Origin: Nemertoderma westbladi | Lineage: Eukaryota > Xenacoelomorpha > Nemertodermatida > Nemertodermatidae | Direction of reading: 5' to 3' | Length of the DNA: 63,488 nucleotides | Assembly: GCA_032718475.1 (NCBI GenBank) | Contig: JAUCBJ010000480.1 | Coordinates: 1 to 63,488 of the forward strand | In this document: piece after piece, positions 11,022-22,734 of the stretch | Layout of the letters: the number at the start of each line of letters is the position of its first letter | Numbering within the stretch: position 1 is the first letter of the stretch | Program-made: the position numbers and the translations under genes | The notes under the pieces: generated by a model | The model's input: the letters and a program-made list of their open reading frames with translations, nothing else | Database searches by the model: none | What the model was told of the DNA's origin: nothing

Positions 11022-11715
11022 TAGATATATATATGGCTTACATCTTACAATTAAACGCTTGAGTGTAACTCCGCAATTCGCCGTCAAAATGCAATTTGCG
11101 AGTATAATAAATTTCTTTAAAAACAAATAAGCTTGTTTCCCCTGATGATGTAACTGTTTAATAATAATTAATGTAATACGAATAACATGTATAAGTGTAA
11201 TTCTTGTTTGAGATTCAAAATGTTTTAAGAGAGATCTTTTAAACATTTATTACTCTTCCCAATATTGGAGAGAGGGGAGTTATTCGCTTGTACCGTAATT
11301 GGACTCGTCTACTTCTGGTGAACCTGTGAATGAGTGAGTAAGGAAATTATTTTTTCCATTAGGGAAAAAGTTAAACAGTGGGATATAGTAAATTTATTCC
11401 CGTGAAAAAAGTCAAATAATAATCAACATGATAACATTTTTAATGGAATTTGAATGAAATCCACGGCTCTCTGCAAGTACGGTAGTAACTTTGGAATTAC
11501 ATTAGGGTTGGGTGTAAGATATATCCAAAAAGAGGCTAGAACTTGTGTAGATATAAAGGAGGGGGGGGGGGGTGCGTGAATGGGGTAACTATTGTAAAAA
11601 CATCATACTGGTCACTTCATGCACCAATTACTGTAAGAAACTGTAGTAACAAAAGTCCTAGTAATGACTCACCTGGTGTTTCTGACGTATTCTCTACACG
11701 TATTAACTTTTGCAG
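11022..11715. other. Intronic sequence before ZSWIM exon a
   Basis: AT-rich sequence with a poly-G run at about 11563-11572. It ends in a plausible 3' splice site (pyrimidine-rich stretch, then TTTTGCAG at 11708-11715). No other feature was recognised. Confidence 0.5.
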
Positions 11716-11964
11716 GTCCTTGTATTAAACCGCTTGTTGAACTTGCCGCCAAGGAGGTGGCCCGCCACTTCCCGTTCGAGGTCGTCGAGAAGGTTTACCC
11801 AACGATCCCGGAACAGTTGCAACTCCGTATCGCCTACTGGAGCTTCCCGACCTGCGCCGAGGATATCCGACTCTACAGCTGTCTGGCCAACGGAAACGCC
11901 GAGGAATATATACGGGGGGACAACTTCCTCAATAACAAAGGCGTTAGGGATGTCATACAAATAG
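11716..11964 (+). CDS. ZSWIM5/6: ZSWIM4/5/6-like protein, exon a (BC-box and Cul2-box region)
   Basis: An exon of 249 nt between TTTTGCAG and the donor ATAG/GTAAGA. It encodes 82 codons with 2 leading and 1 trailing nt. The product is the conserved start of vertebrate ZSWIM4/5/6 proteins: LVELAAKEVARHFPFE, then IPEQLQLRIAYWSFP, EDIRLYSCLANG, ending VIQIG. PLVELAAKEV fits the elongin BC-box pattern and IPEQLQLRI fits the Cul2-box pattern, as known for ZSWIM-family ubiquitin-ligase substrate receptors; applying that role here is inference. An upstream exon with the start codon must exist but was not found. The last 12 exonic bases and the donor seed the satellite that follows. Confidence 0.93.
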   Translation, partial: VLVLNRLLNLPPRRWPATSRSRSSRRFTQRSRNSCNSVSPTGASRPAPRISDSTAVWPTETPRNIYGGTTSSITKALGMSYK

Positions 11965-14040
11965 GTAAGATCTCATACAAATAGGTAAGATCTCATACAA
12001 ATAGGTAAGTTCTCATACAAATAGGTAAGTTCTCATACAAATAGGTAAGTTCTCATACAAATAGGTAAGTTCTCATACAAATATGTAAGTTCTCATACAA
12101 ATAGGTAAGTTCTCATACAAATAGGTAAGTTCTCATACAAATAGTTAAGATCTCATACAAATAGGTAAGATCTCATACAAATAGGTAAGTTCTCATACAA
12201 ATAGGTAAGTTCTCATACAAATAGGTAAGTTCTCATACAAATAGGTAAGTTCTCATACAAATAGTTAAGATCTCATACAAATAGGTAAGATCTCATACAA
12301 ATAGGTAAGTTCTCATACAAATAGGTAAGTTCACATACAAATAGGTAAGTTCTCATACAAATAGGTAAGTTCTCATACAAATAGGTAAGTTCTCATACAA
12401 ATAGGTAAGTTCTCATACAAATAGGTAAGTTCTCATACAAATAGGTAAGTTCTCATACAAATAGGTAAGTTCTCATACAAATAGTTAAGATCTCATACAA
12501 ATAGGTAAGTTCTCATACAAATAGGTAAGTTCTCATACAAATAGGTAAGATCTCATACAAATAGGTAAGTTCTCATACAAATAGGTAAGTTATCATACAA
12601 ATAGTTAAGATCTCATACAAATAGGTAAGTTCTCATACAAATAGGTAAGTTATCATACAAATAGGTAATTTCTCATACAAATAGGTAAGTTCTCATACAA
12701 ATAGTTAAGATCTCATACAAATAGGTAAGTTCTCATACAAATAGGTAAGTTATCATACAAATAGGTAATTTCTCATACAAATAGGTAAGTTCTTATACAA
12801 ATAGGTAATTTCTCATACTAATAGGTAAGTTCCCATACAAATAGGTAAGTTCTTATACAAATAGGTAAGTTCTCATACAAATAGGTAAGTTCTCATACAA
12901 ATAGGTAAGTTCTCATACAAATAGGTAAGTTCTCATACAAATAGGTAAGTTATCATACAAATAGGTAAGTTCTCATACAAATAGGTAAGTTATCATACAA
13001 ATAGGTAATTTCTCATACAAATAGGTAAGTTCTTATACAAATAGGTAATTTCTCATACAAATAGGTAAGTTCTCATACAAATAGGTAAGTTCTCATACAA
13101 ATAGGTAAGTTCTCATACAAATAGGTAAGTTCTTATACAAATAGGTAATTTCTCATACAAATAGTTAAGATCTCATACTAATAGGTATGTTCTTATACAA
13201 ATAGGTAATTTATCATACAAATAGGTAAGTTATCATACAAATAGGTAAGATCTCATACAAATAGGTAAGATCTCATACAAATAGGTAAGTTCTTAAAGAA
13301 ATAGGTAAGTTCTTATGCATATCGGTAAGTTCTTATACAAATCGATAAGTTATTATACAAATAGGTAAGTTCTTAAACAATTCGGTAAGTTCTTAAACAA
13401 TTCGGTAAGTTATTATACAAATCGGTAAGTTCTTATACAAATCGGTAAGTTCTTAAACAATTCGGTAAGTTCTTACACAAATAGGTAAGTTCTTATACAA
13501 AAGGTAAAGTTCTTATACGAATAGCTAAGTTCTTATAAAAATAGGTAAGTTCTCATACAAATCGGTAAGTTCTTATATAAATCGGTAAGTTCTTAAACAA
13601 TTCGGTAAGTTCTTACACAAATAGGTAAGTTCTTATACAAAAGGTAAAGTTCTTATACGAATAGCTAAGGTCTTATAAAAATAGGTAAGTTCTCATACAA
13701 ATAGGTAAGTTATTATACAAATCGGTAAGTTATTATACAAATCGGTAAGTTCTTATACAAATCGGTAAGTTCTTAAACAATTCGGTAAGTTCTTACACAA
13801 ATAGGTAAGTTCTTATACAAAAGGTAAAGTTCTTATACGAATAGCTAAGTTCTTATAAAAATAGGTAAGTTCTCATACAAATAGGTAAGTTCTTACACAA
13901 ATATATAGGTAAGTTGCTAAGTTCTTATACAAATAGGTAACGTTCTTATACAAATCGGTAAGTTATCATACAAATAGGTAAGTTCTTACACAAATTGATA
14001 CGTTCTTATACAAATAGGCAAAGTTATTATACAAATACGT
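11953..14040 (+). repeat. 20-bp satellite made of the exon a 5' splice site
   Basis: About 100 units of 20 bp, consensus TCATACAAATAGGTAAGTTC. The first unit overlaps the coding end of exon a: its last 12 bases, TCATACAAATAG, plus GTAAG of the donor. The array keeps perfect 20-bp register from 11953 to about 13900, then degenerates. Variants (ATAG to ATCG or TTCG, GTAAGT to GTAAGA or GTAATT) accumulate towards the 3' end. A block with AAGGTAAAG and TAGCTAAG recurs near 13501, 13641 and 13821, a local higher-order pattern. Confidence 0.97.
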
Positions 14041-14056
14041 ATACATGTGTGATTTT

Positions 14057-16619
14057 GTAATACAAGAGTAGAAAAGCTCACAGTTTTTGGCAATGTCGAG
14101 GTTACCTGTAATACAAGAGTAGAAAAGCTCACAGTTTTTGCCAATGTCGAGGGTACCCGAGTAGAAAAGCTCACCGATTTTGGCAATGTCGAGGTTACCC
14201 TGTAATACAACAGTTGTAGAAAAGCTCACAGTTTTTGGCAATGTCGAGGTTACCCTGTAATACAACAGTTGTAGAAAAGCTCACAGTTTTTGGCAATGTC
14301 GAGGTTACCCTGTAATACAACAGTTGTAGAAAAGCTCACAGTTTTTGGCAATGTCGAGGTTACCTGTAATACAAGAGTAGAAAAGCTCACAGTATTTGGC
14401 AATGTCGATGTTACCTATAATACAAGCGTAGAAAAGCTCACAGTTTTTGGCAATGTCGAGGTTACCTGTAATACAAGAGTAGAAAAGCTCACAGTATTTG
14501 GCAATGTCGAGGTTACCTGTGATACAAGACCCTGTCATATAAGAGTAGAAACACTCACAGTTTTTGGCAATGTCTAGGTTACCTGTAATACAAGAGTAGA
14601 ACAGCTCACAGATTTTGACAATGTCGATGTTATCTGTAATACAAGAGTAGAAAAGCTCACAGTTTTTGGCAATGTCGAGGTTACCTGTAAAACAAGAGTA
14701 GAAAAGCTCACAGTTTTTTTGCAATGTCGAGGTTACCTGTAATACAAGAGTAGAAAAGCTCACAGTTTTTGGCAATGTCGAGGTTACCTGTAAAACAAGA
14801 GTAGAAAAGCTCACAGTTTTGGGCATTGTCGAGGTTACCTGTAATACAAGAGTAGAAAAGCTCACAGTTTTGGGCATTGTCGAGGTTACCTGTAATACAA
14901 GAGTAGAAAAGCTCACAGTTTTTGGCAATGTCGAGGTTACCCTGTAATACAACAGTTGTAGAAAAGCTCACGGTTTTTGGCAATGTCGAGGTTACCTGTA
15001 ATACAAGAGTAGAAAAGCTCACAGTATTTGGCAATGTCGAGGTTACCCTGTAATACAAGGAGTAGAAAAGCTCACGGTTTTTGGCAATGTCGAGGTCACC
15101 ATGTAATACAAGAGTAGAAAAGCTCACAGTTTTTGGCAATGTCGAGGTTACCCTGTAACACAAGAGTAGAAAAGCTCACAGTTTTTGGCAATGTCGAGGT
15201 CACCCTATAATACAAGAGTAGAAACACTCACAGTTTTTGGCAATGTCGAGGTTACCTGTAATAAAAGAGTAGAAAAGCTCACAGTTTTTTGGCAATGTCG
15301 AGGTTACCTGTAATACAAGAGTAGAAAAGCTCACAGTTTTTGGCAATGTCGAGGTTACCTGTAATACAAGAGTAGAAAAGCTCACAGTATTTGGCAATGT
15401 CGAGGTTACCCTGTAATACAAGGAGTAGAAAAGCTCACGGTTTTTGGCAATGTCGAGGTCACCATGTAATACAAGAGTAGAAAAGCTCACAGTTTTTGGC
15501 AATGTCGAGGTTACCCTGTAACACAAGAGTAGAAAAGCTCACAGTTTTTGGCAATGTCGAGGTTACCTGTAATACAAGAGTAGAAAAGCTCACAGTATTT
15601 GGCAATGTCGAGGTTACCCTGTAATACAAGAGTAGAAAAGCTCACAGTTTTTGGCAATGTCGAGGTTACCCTGTAATACAACAGTTGTAGAAAAGCTCAC
15701 GGTTTTTGGCAATGTCGAGGTTACCTGTAATACAAGAGTAGAAAAGCTCACAGTTTTTGGCAATGTCGAGGTTACCTGTAATACAAGAGTAGAAAAGCTC
15801 ACAGTATTTGGCAATGTCGAGGTTACCCTGTAATACAAGAGTAGAAAAGCTCACAGTTTTTGGCAATGTCGAGGTTACCCTGTAATACAACAGTTGTAGA
15901 AAAGCTCACGGTTTTTGGCAATGTCGAGGTTACCTGTAATACAAGAGTAGAAAAGCTCACAGTTTTTGGCAATGTCGAGGTTACCCTGTAATACAACAGT
16001 TGTAGAAAAGCTCACGGTTTTTGGCAATGTCGAGGTCACCATGTAATACAAGAGTAGAAAAGCTCACAGTTTTTGGCAATGTCGAGGTTACCCTGTAATA
16101 CAACAGTTGTAGAAAAGCTCACGGTTTTTGGCAATGTCGAGGTTACCTGTAATACAAGAGTAGAAAAGCTCACAGTATTTGGCAATGTCGAGGTTACCCT
16201 GTAATACAAGGAGTAGAAAAGCTCACGGTTTTTGGCAATGTCGAGGTCACCATGTAATACAAGAGTAGAAAAGCTCACAGTTTTTGGCAATGTCGAGGTT
16301 ACCCTGTAACACAAGAGTAGAAAAGCTCACAGTTTTTGGCAATGTCGAGGTTACCTGTAATACAAGAGTAGAAAAGCTCACAGTTGTTGGCAATGTCGAG
16401 GTTACCCTGTAATACAACAGTTGTAGAAAAGCTCACAGTTTTTGGCAATGTCGAGGTTACCCTGTAATACAACAGTTGTAGAAAAGCTCACAGTTTTTGG
16501 CAATGTCGAGGTTACCTGTAATACAAGAGTAGAAAAGCTCACAGTTTTTGGCAATGTCGAGGTTACCTGTAATACAAGAGTTGAAAAGCTCACAGTTTTT
16601 GGCAATGTCGAGGGTACCC
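14057..16619 (+). repeat. 51-bp satellite filling the rest of ZSWIM intron a
   Basis: About 50 units of 51-55 bp. Each contains GAGTAGAAAAGCTCACAG, then a T-run and GGCAATGTCGAGGTTACC. Long variants carry CAACAGTTGTAG. Units are 90% or more alike by eye. The last unit runs directly into the 3' splice site of exon b. Because 51 is divisible by 3, long spurious frames are open on both strands; these are not genes. Confidence 0.97.
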
Positions 16620-16630
16620 TGTGTTTTCAG

Positions 16631-16796
16631 GATTCCATCTCAGTGGCACCGTGTTTGGACAAGGGATTATGGTTGTTCAAAAAGGCATCTACAATGTTGC
16701 TGTGGTATTCGATAGAAGGCGTATTACCTCGTGCAGTTGCACTTGTCAATCAACAGCGTCCTGGTGCTGCCACGTGGTAGCTCTGTGTCTTTACAG
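16631..16796 (+). CDS. ZSWIM5/6: ZSWIM4/5/6-like protein, exon b (SWIM zinc finger)
   Basis: An exon of 166 nt after GTGTTTTCAG, ending ACAG/GTTAGT, with 2 nt phase at each side that joins exactly to exons a and c. It encodes FHLSGTVFGQG...GIYNVAVVFDRRRITS, then CSCTC and CCHVVALCLY. The SWIM signature CxCx6CxH is present as CTC-QSTASW-CCH. SWIM domains bind zinc and mediate DNA or protein contacts; in ZSWIM proteins the domain belongs to the substrate-receptor part. The sequence closely follows vertebrate ZSWIM5/6. Confidence 0.96.
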
Positions 16797-17205
16797 GTTA
16801 GTCACGTGCTTTATATGTCTTTACAATAATAATTGTCCAGTGGCAGAAAGTGTGCTAAAATAATTTCGCAAATTTCTTTAGCGATTATAAGTTTCTCAAT
16901 ATCTTGTCGGTGTATTTGTATGTTGAATGGTTTGTTTGAAAGATCTTTTAAATATCTACATTGTAAGTAACAAATCGCTGATGCATTTATGTAACGCCGA
17001 TAGCTATTTTGAAAAATAGTTTTAGAATTGTATACTTTGGGTGTATCAGTATACTTTGAGGTTAGCTTTAAATACTAAATTGTAGAATCGTATTTCAAGG
17101 AGTGGAAACTTTTTAACCGATGGTGGCTATTGTCAGTAAAGCCATAATTATTCAATGTTGACAGCAACAACGTGTTGGCAAGCTGTATTTTTCGAGGTGT
17201 TTGTT

Positions 17206-17733
17206 ATTATACATTTATTATAGGAAGGGGTCTAGGGGTCTTAACCTCGAATGATAAGTTTATTTTACCGAAAATAACTTATCTTTAATTGGCGCAATTG
17301 TAGGACTAATCCCATCACATGCGTACTTTTTTAACCGGGTAGTGAAAAAATTTAGGAATCGCGTAATTTTTCTTGAAATTAATATCTCATATCTCTCCAA
17401 ACCACGTACGCGTTTCGACCTTACTGGGTCTCATCAGCGTGGTGTCGGATTCGAACCTGGGACCTCGAGGTGGAAGCCGAGACTACAACCACTAGGCTAC
17501 AGGTTCTTGAGATATGGAGTATTAATTTCAACGTGGTTTGGAGAGATATGAGATATTAATTTCAAGAAAAATTACGCGATTCCTAAATTTGTACACTACC
17601 CGGTTAAAAAGTACGCATGTGATGGGATTATTCCTACAATTGCGCCAATAAAAGATAAGTTATTTTCGGTAAAATAAACTTATCATTCGAGGTTAAGACC
17701 CCTAGACCCCTTCCTATAATAAATGTATAATTA
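17206..17733. mobile_element. Inverted-repeat element with a tRNA-like SINE core in its loop
   Basis: Arms of about 190 bp (17206-17403 and 17530-17733) are near-perfect reverse complements, including GGGGTCTAGGGGTCTTAACC outward and ATATCTCATATCTCTCCAAA inward. The loop holds a minus-strand tRNA-like unit. The whole could fold into one long hairpin. I could not define a target duplication with certainty. Confidence 0.85.
17439..17506 (-). other. tRNA-derived SINE head (Pol III A and B boxes)
   Basis: On the minus strand, a Pol III A box TAGCCTAGTGG (17489-17499 region) and B box GGTTCGAATCC (17447-17457) are correctly spaced. The anticodon-arm-like CTCGG...TCGAG has an 8-nt loop. The acceptor ends do not pair, so this is a SINE head or tRNA pseudogene, not a functional tRNA. 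It continues into CGCTGATGAGACCCAG and GTCGAAACGCG, a tail style common in invertebrate SINEs. Confidence 0.7.
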
Positions 17734-17900
17734 TTCAAGGTATATATATATACCTAACCATGAAGAAGTGTCTATACTGACCGGACCCATTGACCGGGCC
17801 CTCTAATTGCCGTATTGAAGCTTTTTGATTTATATTTTACTTGTGTATTATTGACAGGACCCTTATTACCTCAACTTCGTGAGCGGACCCTGATAAGTAA

Positions 17901-20539
17901 TAACTGATAGTTATATTTTTGGTAACTGATAGTTATATTTTTGGTAACTGATAGTTATATTTTTGGTAACTGATAGTTATATTTTTGGTAACTGTTAGTT
18001 ATATTTTTGGTAACTGATAGTTATATTTTTGGTAACTGATAGTTATATTTTTGGTAACTGATAGTTATATTTGTGGTAACTGATAGTTATATTTTTGGTA
18101 ACTGATGGTTATATTTTTGGTACTGAAGTTATATTTTTGGTAACTGATAGTTATATTTTTGGTAACTGATAGTTATATTTTTGGTAACTGATAGTTATAT
18201 TTTTGGTACTGATAGTTACATTTTTGGTAACTGATAGTTATATTTTTGGTACTGATAGTTATATTTTTGGTACTGATAGTTATATTTTTGGTAACTGATA
18301 GTTATATTTTTGGTAACTGATAGTTATATTTTTGGTAACTGATATTTATGTTTTTGGTAACTGATAGTTACATTTTTGGTAACTGATAGTTATATTTTTG
18401 GTAACTGATAGTACATTTTTGGTAACTGATAGTTATATTTTTGGTACTGGTATTTATGTTTTTGGTACTGAAGTTATATTTTTGGTAACTGATAGTTATA
18501 TTTTTGGTAACTGATAGTTATATTTTTGGTAACTGATAGTTATATTTTTGGTACTGATAGTTATATTTTTGGTACTGATAGTTATATTTTTGGTACTGAT
18601 AGTTATATTTTTGGTAACTGATAGTTATATTTGTGGTAACTGATAGTTATATTTTTGGTACTGATAGTTATATTTTTGGTAACTGATAGTTATATTTTTG
18701 GTAACTTATAGTTATATTTTTGGTAACTGATAGTTATATTTTTGGTAACTGATAGTTATATTTTTGGTAACTGATAGTTATATTTTTGGTAACTGATAGT
18801 TATATTTTTGGTAACTGATAGTTATATTTTTGGTAACTGATAGTTATATTATTGGTAACTGATAGTTATATTTTTGGTAACTGATAGTTATATTTTTGGT
18901 AACTGATAGTTATATTTTTGGTAACTGATAGTTATATTTTTGGTAACTGATAGTTATATGTTTGGTAACTGATAGTTATATTTGTGGTAACTGATAGTTA
19001 TATTTTTGGTACTGATAGTTATATTTTTGGTACTGATAGTTATATATTTGGTAACTGATAGTTATATTTTTGGTAACTGATAGCTATATTTTTGGTAACT
19101 GATAGTTATATTTTTGGTAACTGATAGTTATATTTTTGGTAACTGATAGTTATATTTTTGGTAACTGATAGTTATATTTTTGGTAACTGATAGTTATATT
19201 ATTGGTAACTGATAGTTATATTTTTGGTAACTGATAGTTATATTTTTGGTAACTGATAGTTATATTTTTGGTAACTGATAGTTATATTTTTGGTAACTGA
19301 TAGTTATATGTTTGGTAACTGATAGTTATATTTGTGGTAACTGATAGTTATATTTTTGGTACTGATAGTTATATTTTTGGTACTGATAGTTATATTTTTG
19401 GTAACTGATAGTTATATTTTTGGTAATTGATAGCTATATTTTTGGTAACTGATAGTTATATTTTTGGTAACTGATAGTTATATTTTTGGTAACTGATAGT
19501 TATATTTTTGGTAACTGATAGTTATATTTTTGGTAACTGATAGTTATATTTTTGGTAACTGATAGTTATATTTGTGGTAACTGATAGTTATATTTTTGGT
19601 ACTGATAGTTATATTTTTGGTAACTGATAGTTATATTTTTGGTAACTTATAGTTATATTTTTGGTAACTGATAGTTATATTTTTGGTAACTGATAGTTAT
19701 ATTTTTGGTAACTGATAGTTATATTTTTGGTAACTGATAGTTATATTTTTGGTAACTGATAGTTATATTTTTGGTAACTGATAGTTATATTATTGGTAAC
19801 TGATAGTTATATTTTTGGTAACTGATAGTTATATTTTTGGTAACTGATAGTTATATTTTTGGTAACTGATAGTTATATTTTTGGTAACTGATAGTTATAT
19901 GTTTGGTAACTGATAGTTATATTTGTGGTAACTGATAGTTATATTTTTGGTACTGATAGTTATATTTTTGGTACTGATAGTTATATATTTGGTAACTGAT
20001 AGTTATATTTTTGGTAACTGATAGCTATATTTTTGGTAACTGATAGTTATATTTTTGGTAACTGATAGTTATATTTTTGGTAACTGATAGTTATATTTTT
20101 GGTAACTGATAGTTATATTTTTGGTAACTGATAGTTATATTATTGGTAACTGATAGTTATATTTTTGGTAACTGATAGTTATATTTTTGGTAACTGATAG
20201 TTATATTTTTGGTAACTGATAGTTATATTTTTGGTAACTGATAGTTATATGTTTGGTAACTGATAGTTATATTTGTGGTAACTGATAGTTATATTTTTGG
20301 TACTGATAGTTATATTTTTGGTACTGATAGTTATATTTTTGGTAACTGATAGTTATATTTTTGGTAATTGATAGCTATATTTTTGGTAACTGATAGTTAT
20401 ATTTTTGGTAACTGATAGTTATATTTTTGGTAACTGATAGTTATATTTTTGGTAACTGATAGTTATATTTTTGGTAACTGATAGTTATATTTTTGGTAAC
20501 TGATAGTTATATTTTTGGTAACTGATAGTTATATTTTTA
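17901..20539 (+). repeat. 22-bp satellite in ZSWIM intron b
   Basis: About 120 copies of TAACTGATAGTTATATTTTTGG. Shorter variants have GGTACTGATAG, and single-base variants such as TTATTGG, TGTTTGG and TTGTGGTAAC recur in the same order. Variant blocks repeat at about 352-355 bp (for example 18953, 19305; 19893, 20248), so the array has a higher-order organisation of 16 units. Confidence 0.97.
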
Positions 20540-20849
20540 GTTCTATCTTAAATAGTTAATAGATTTATATCTTCCGACGGCGAATGAATAAACTAAATTA
20601 ACTTTAGTTATAGGACATTGAGTGTTTTGGATAGGAATTTTTTAATTATCATGTTGAAAAATCATGTTGTCCGTCCATAAACTACGTATAAAATTGTATA
20701 CCTTGAATATTCAGTATACCTTGGGGAGTATTATTGTATACCTTGGTCTACAAAATAGATGTTCCTTTAATAACTTTTGACCACATAACTGGCTATAATA
20801 TATTCTGATGTCAGATTCGGAATCAGCATAAAAAATCTATTCTAATGAT

Positions 20850-21690
20850 ATACAAAAATCGGAAACGTTGTGCTAAGGGGCGCCTCAAAGCCGATAGTCC
20901 TGAAGAACGTGTTGGGAAATGTAAACATCACTTCAGCTATACTTGCTTGGGCAGCCACCAAACATCGAGGTCAGCCCTACAAGGAAAATATATGCAAGAC
21001 GCTACCTAAGAAACACGGGACTTCACAGCCGCCGAACGCCAAAGAAGCGTGTCCAAGCATAAAGCAAGTGGATTAGATGAAATCCCTGCAGAGGTATGGA
21101 AAACAGGAGTGTGCTAAACAGACAATTATTGGATGTTTGCAATCGGATGCTGAAAGGGGAAAAGCCACCACCAATTTGGACTAAAGTTCAAGTAAAGCCT
21201 CTCGCTGAAAAATGAGACCTCGTTATAGCAACACTCTATCGTGGGATCTGTCTGCTTGTGGTAGATGTTAAAATATACAACAAAATGATTCTATATAGAA
21301 TTTGACCTCACATAGAGAAACTGCTGCGTAAGAGCCAAAACGGATTTCGACCAAGTAGATCAACAATAGCTCAGATACTTGCACTACGGAGACTAATTGA
21401 AGGAATTAAGTCAAAGAATCTCCCCGCAGTCATGACTTTTGTGGACTTCAAGAAGGGATTCGACTCCATCCATAGAGGTAAAATGCTTGAAATCCTAAGA
21501 GCTTATGGAATACTAGAGGTAATTGTGACACAAAAGCTCAGGTACTCTCACCAGGTGGTGAAACTGAGTTATTCTCAATCCTGGCTGGTGTATTGCAAGG
21601 TGACACATTGGCGCCATTACTATTTGTAATTGTACTGGAGTACGCAAATCCCTTGAACACCGAATTGATGAACTGATTGAACACCGCTCG
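20850..21690 (+). pseudogene. Decayed LINE reverse transcriptase fragment
   Basis: Broken frames encode non-LTR RT motifs. These include LLRKSQNGFRPSRSTIAQIL near 21321-21380 and VMTFVDFKKGFDSIHRGK near 21430-21480 (the catalytic FxDFxxxFD box), then LRAYGI. Several stops and frameshifts interrupt it, and no endonuclease domain or 3' end was found. It lies inside ZSWIM intron b. Confidence 0.8.
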
Positions 21691-21979
21691 ACCTTGTAGT
21701 AGTAGTACTTATATAAAATCTGCCGCGATCCGTTAAAAAAAAATAATTTTTTCACATTTTCTGCCACTTGTATGTGTTTTCCAAGTAATTTCCTGATTGA
21801 AGGCCAGAAAAAAATTCGTTGCGAGGGCGATGCTGGCACCGCAAAGTGTATCGCTGAACGCACTTTATTGTGTCGTCTTCTTTTACGGGCCGTACTTATT
21901 TTATAAGTTTTGGGATATAGAGAAACTCATCCAACTTATGTGAAGCTTTTGATATTATATTTATTTTTCCGTTGTGTAG

Positions 21980-22097
21980 GATTCAATACAGTTGCGAGAT
22001 TTGTCTACGAGCTCCGCTCTCAGAAAGTCTATCGAGGCTTCACAGAGATCAGTTGCAGAAGTTTGCTCAGTACCTTATAGCTGAGCTACCACAGCAG
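21980..22097 (+). CDS. ZSWIM5/6: ZSWIM4/5/6-like protein, exon c
   Basis: An exon of 118 nt between GTTGTGTAG and the donor CAG/GTGGGT. One leading nt completes an Arg codon begun in exon b, followed by 39 codons: IQYSCEICLRAPLSESLSRL, then RDQLQKFAQYLIAELPQQ. This helical block follows the SWIM finger in vertebrate ZSWIM5/6. The exon c to d junction reads PQQ-QILP, one glutamine more than I recall for the vertebrate proteins. Confidence 0.95.
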
Positions 22098-22111
22098 GTG
22101 GGTGGGGCTCA

Positions 22112-22375
22112 ATAGTACGTGGTGGTCAGCACTTTAGTACATGTTGGTCAGCACCTTAGTACGTGGTTGTCAACACCTTAGTACGTTGTAGTCTGCACCT
22201 TAGAACGTGTTGGCAGCACCTTAGTACATGTTGGTCAGCACTTTAGTACGTGGTGGCCTGCACCTTGTGAGCACCTTAGTACGTGATGATCAGCACCTTA
22301 GTATGTTGTGGTCAGCACCTTAGTACGTGATGATCAGCACCTTAGTATGTTGTGGTCAGCACCTTAGTTTAGTGT
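22112..22375 (+). repeat. 21-bp minisatellite in ZSWIM intron c
   Basis: About 12 degenerate units related to TGGTCAGCACCTTAGTACGTG. They start about 15 bp after the exon c donor and take up most of the 431-bp intron. Confidence 0.9.
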
Positions 22376-22528
22376 CCAACTATGTAGTCTTGCAACTGCA
22401 TATTTACAGGACCTGGCGTGAATCTGTATTTATCTGAATAATTTAAATTTTTATAATAGATAATAGAAATACAATATAGTCCAAAGGAATTCGTTCTATA
22501 GTATATTTTCCCGGGTTTTCATCCGCAG

Positions 22529-22734
22529 CAAATCCTACCCGCCGCACAGCGGCTTCTAGATGAACTGTTGAATAATCACGAGTCCACTATTAACACGGTG
22601 TGCGGCGCTCCTGATCCCACTGCTGGACCCTGTGCAGCAGACCACTCGGCCTGGTGTATGGATGAATCCATGCTGCACGACAACGTTAAGAAGATACTCG
22701 TCCGCTTCTGTGGCCCATCACCAATGGTATTTAG
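22529..22734 (+). CDS. ZSWIM5/6: ZSWIM4/5/6-like protein, exon d
   Basis: An exon of 206 nt after CATCCGCAG, ending TTTAG/GTTAGT: 68 codons plus 2 nt. It encodes QILPAAQRLLDELLNN, INTVCGAPDPTAGP and KILVRFCGPSPMVF. TVCGAPDPTAGP and FCGPSPxVF are diagnostic of the ZSWIM4/5/6 subfamily. The trailing AG joins the leading C of exon e to give serine. Confidence 0.95.

Noticed and set aside
11953-14040. CRISPR-like array
   Set aside because: Contiguous 20-bp units without unique spacers, inside a eukaryotic intron.
13966-16605. Multiple 60-215 aa frames in the 51-bp satellite
   Set aside because: The satellite period is divisible by 3, so frames stay open by chance; the region is an intron.
17439-17506. 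Functional tRNA gene
   Set aside because: A and B boxes are present but the acceptor ends do not pair; it is embedded in a repeat and continues into a SINE-like tail.
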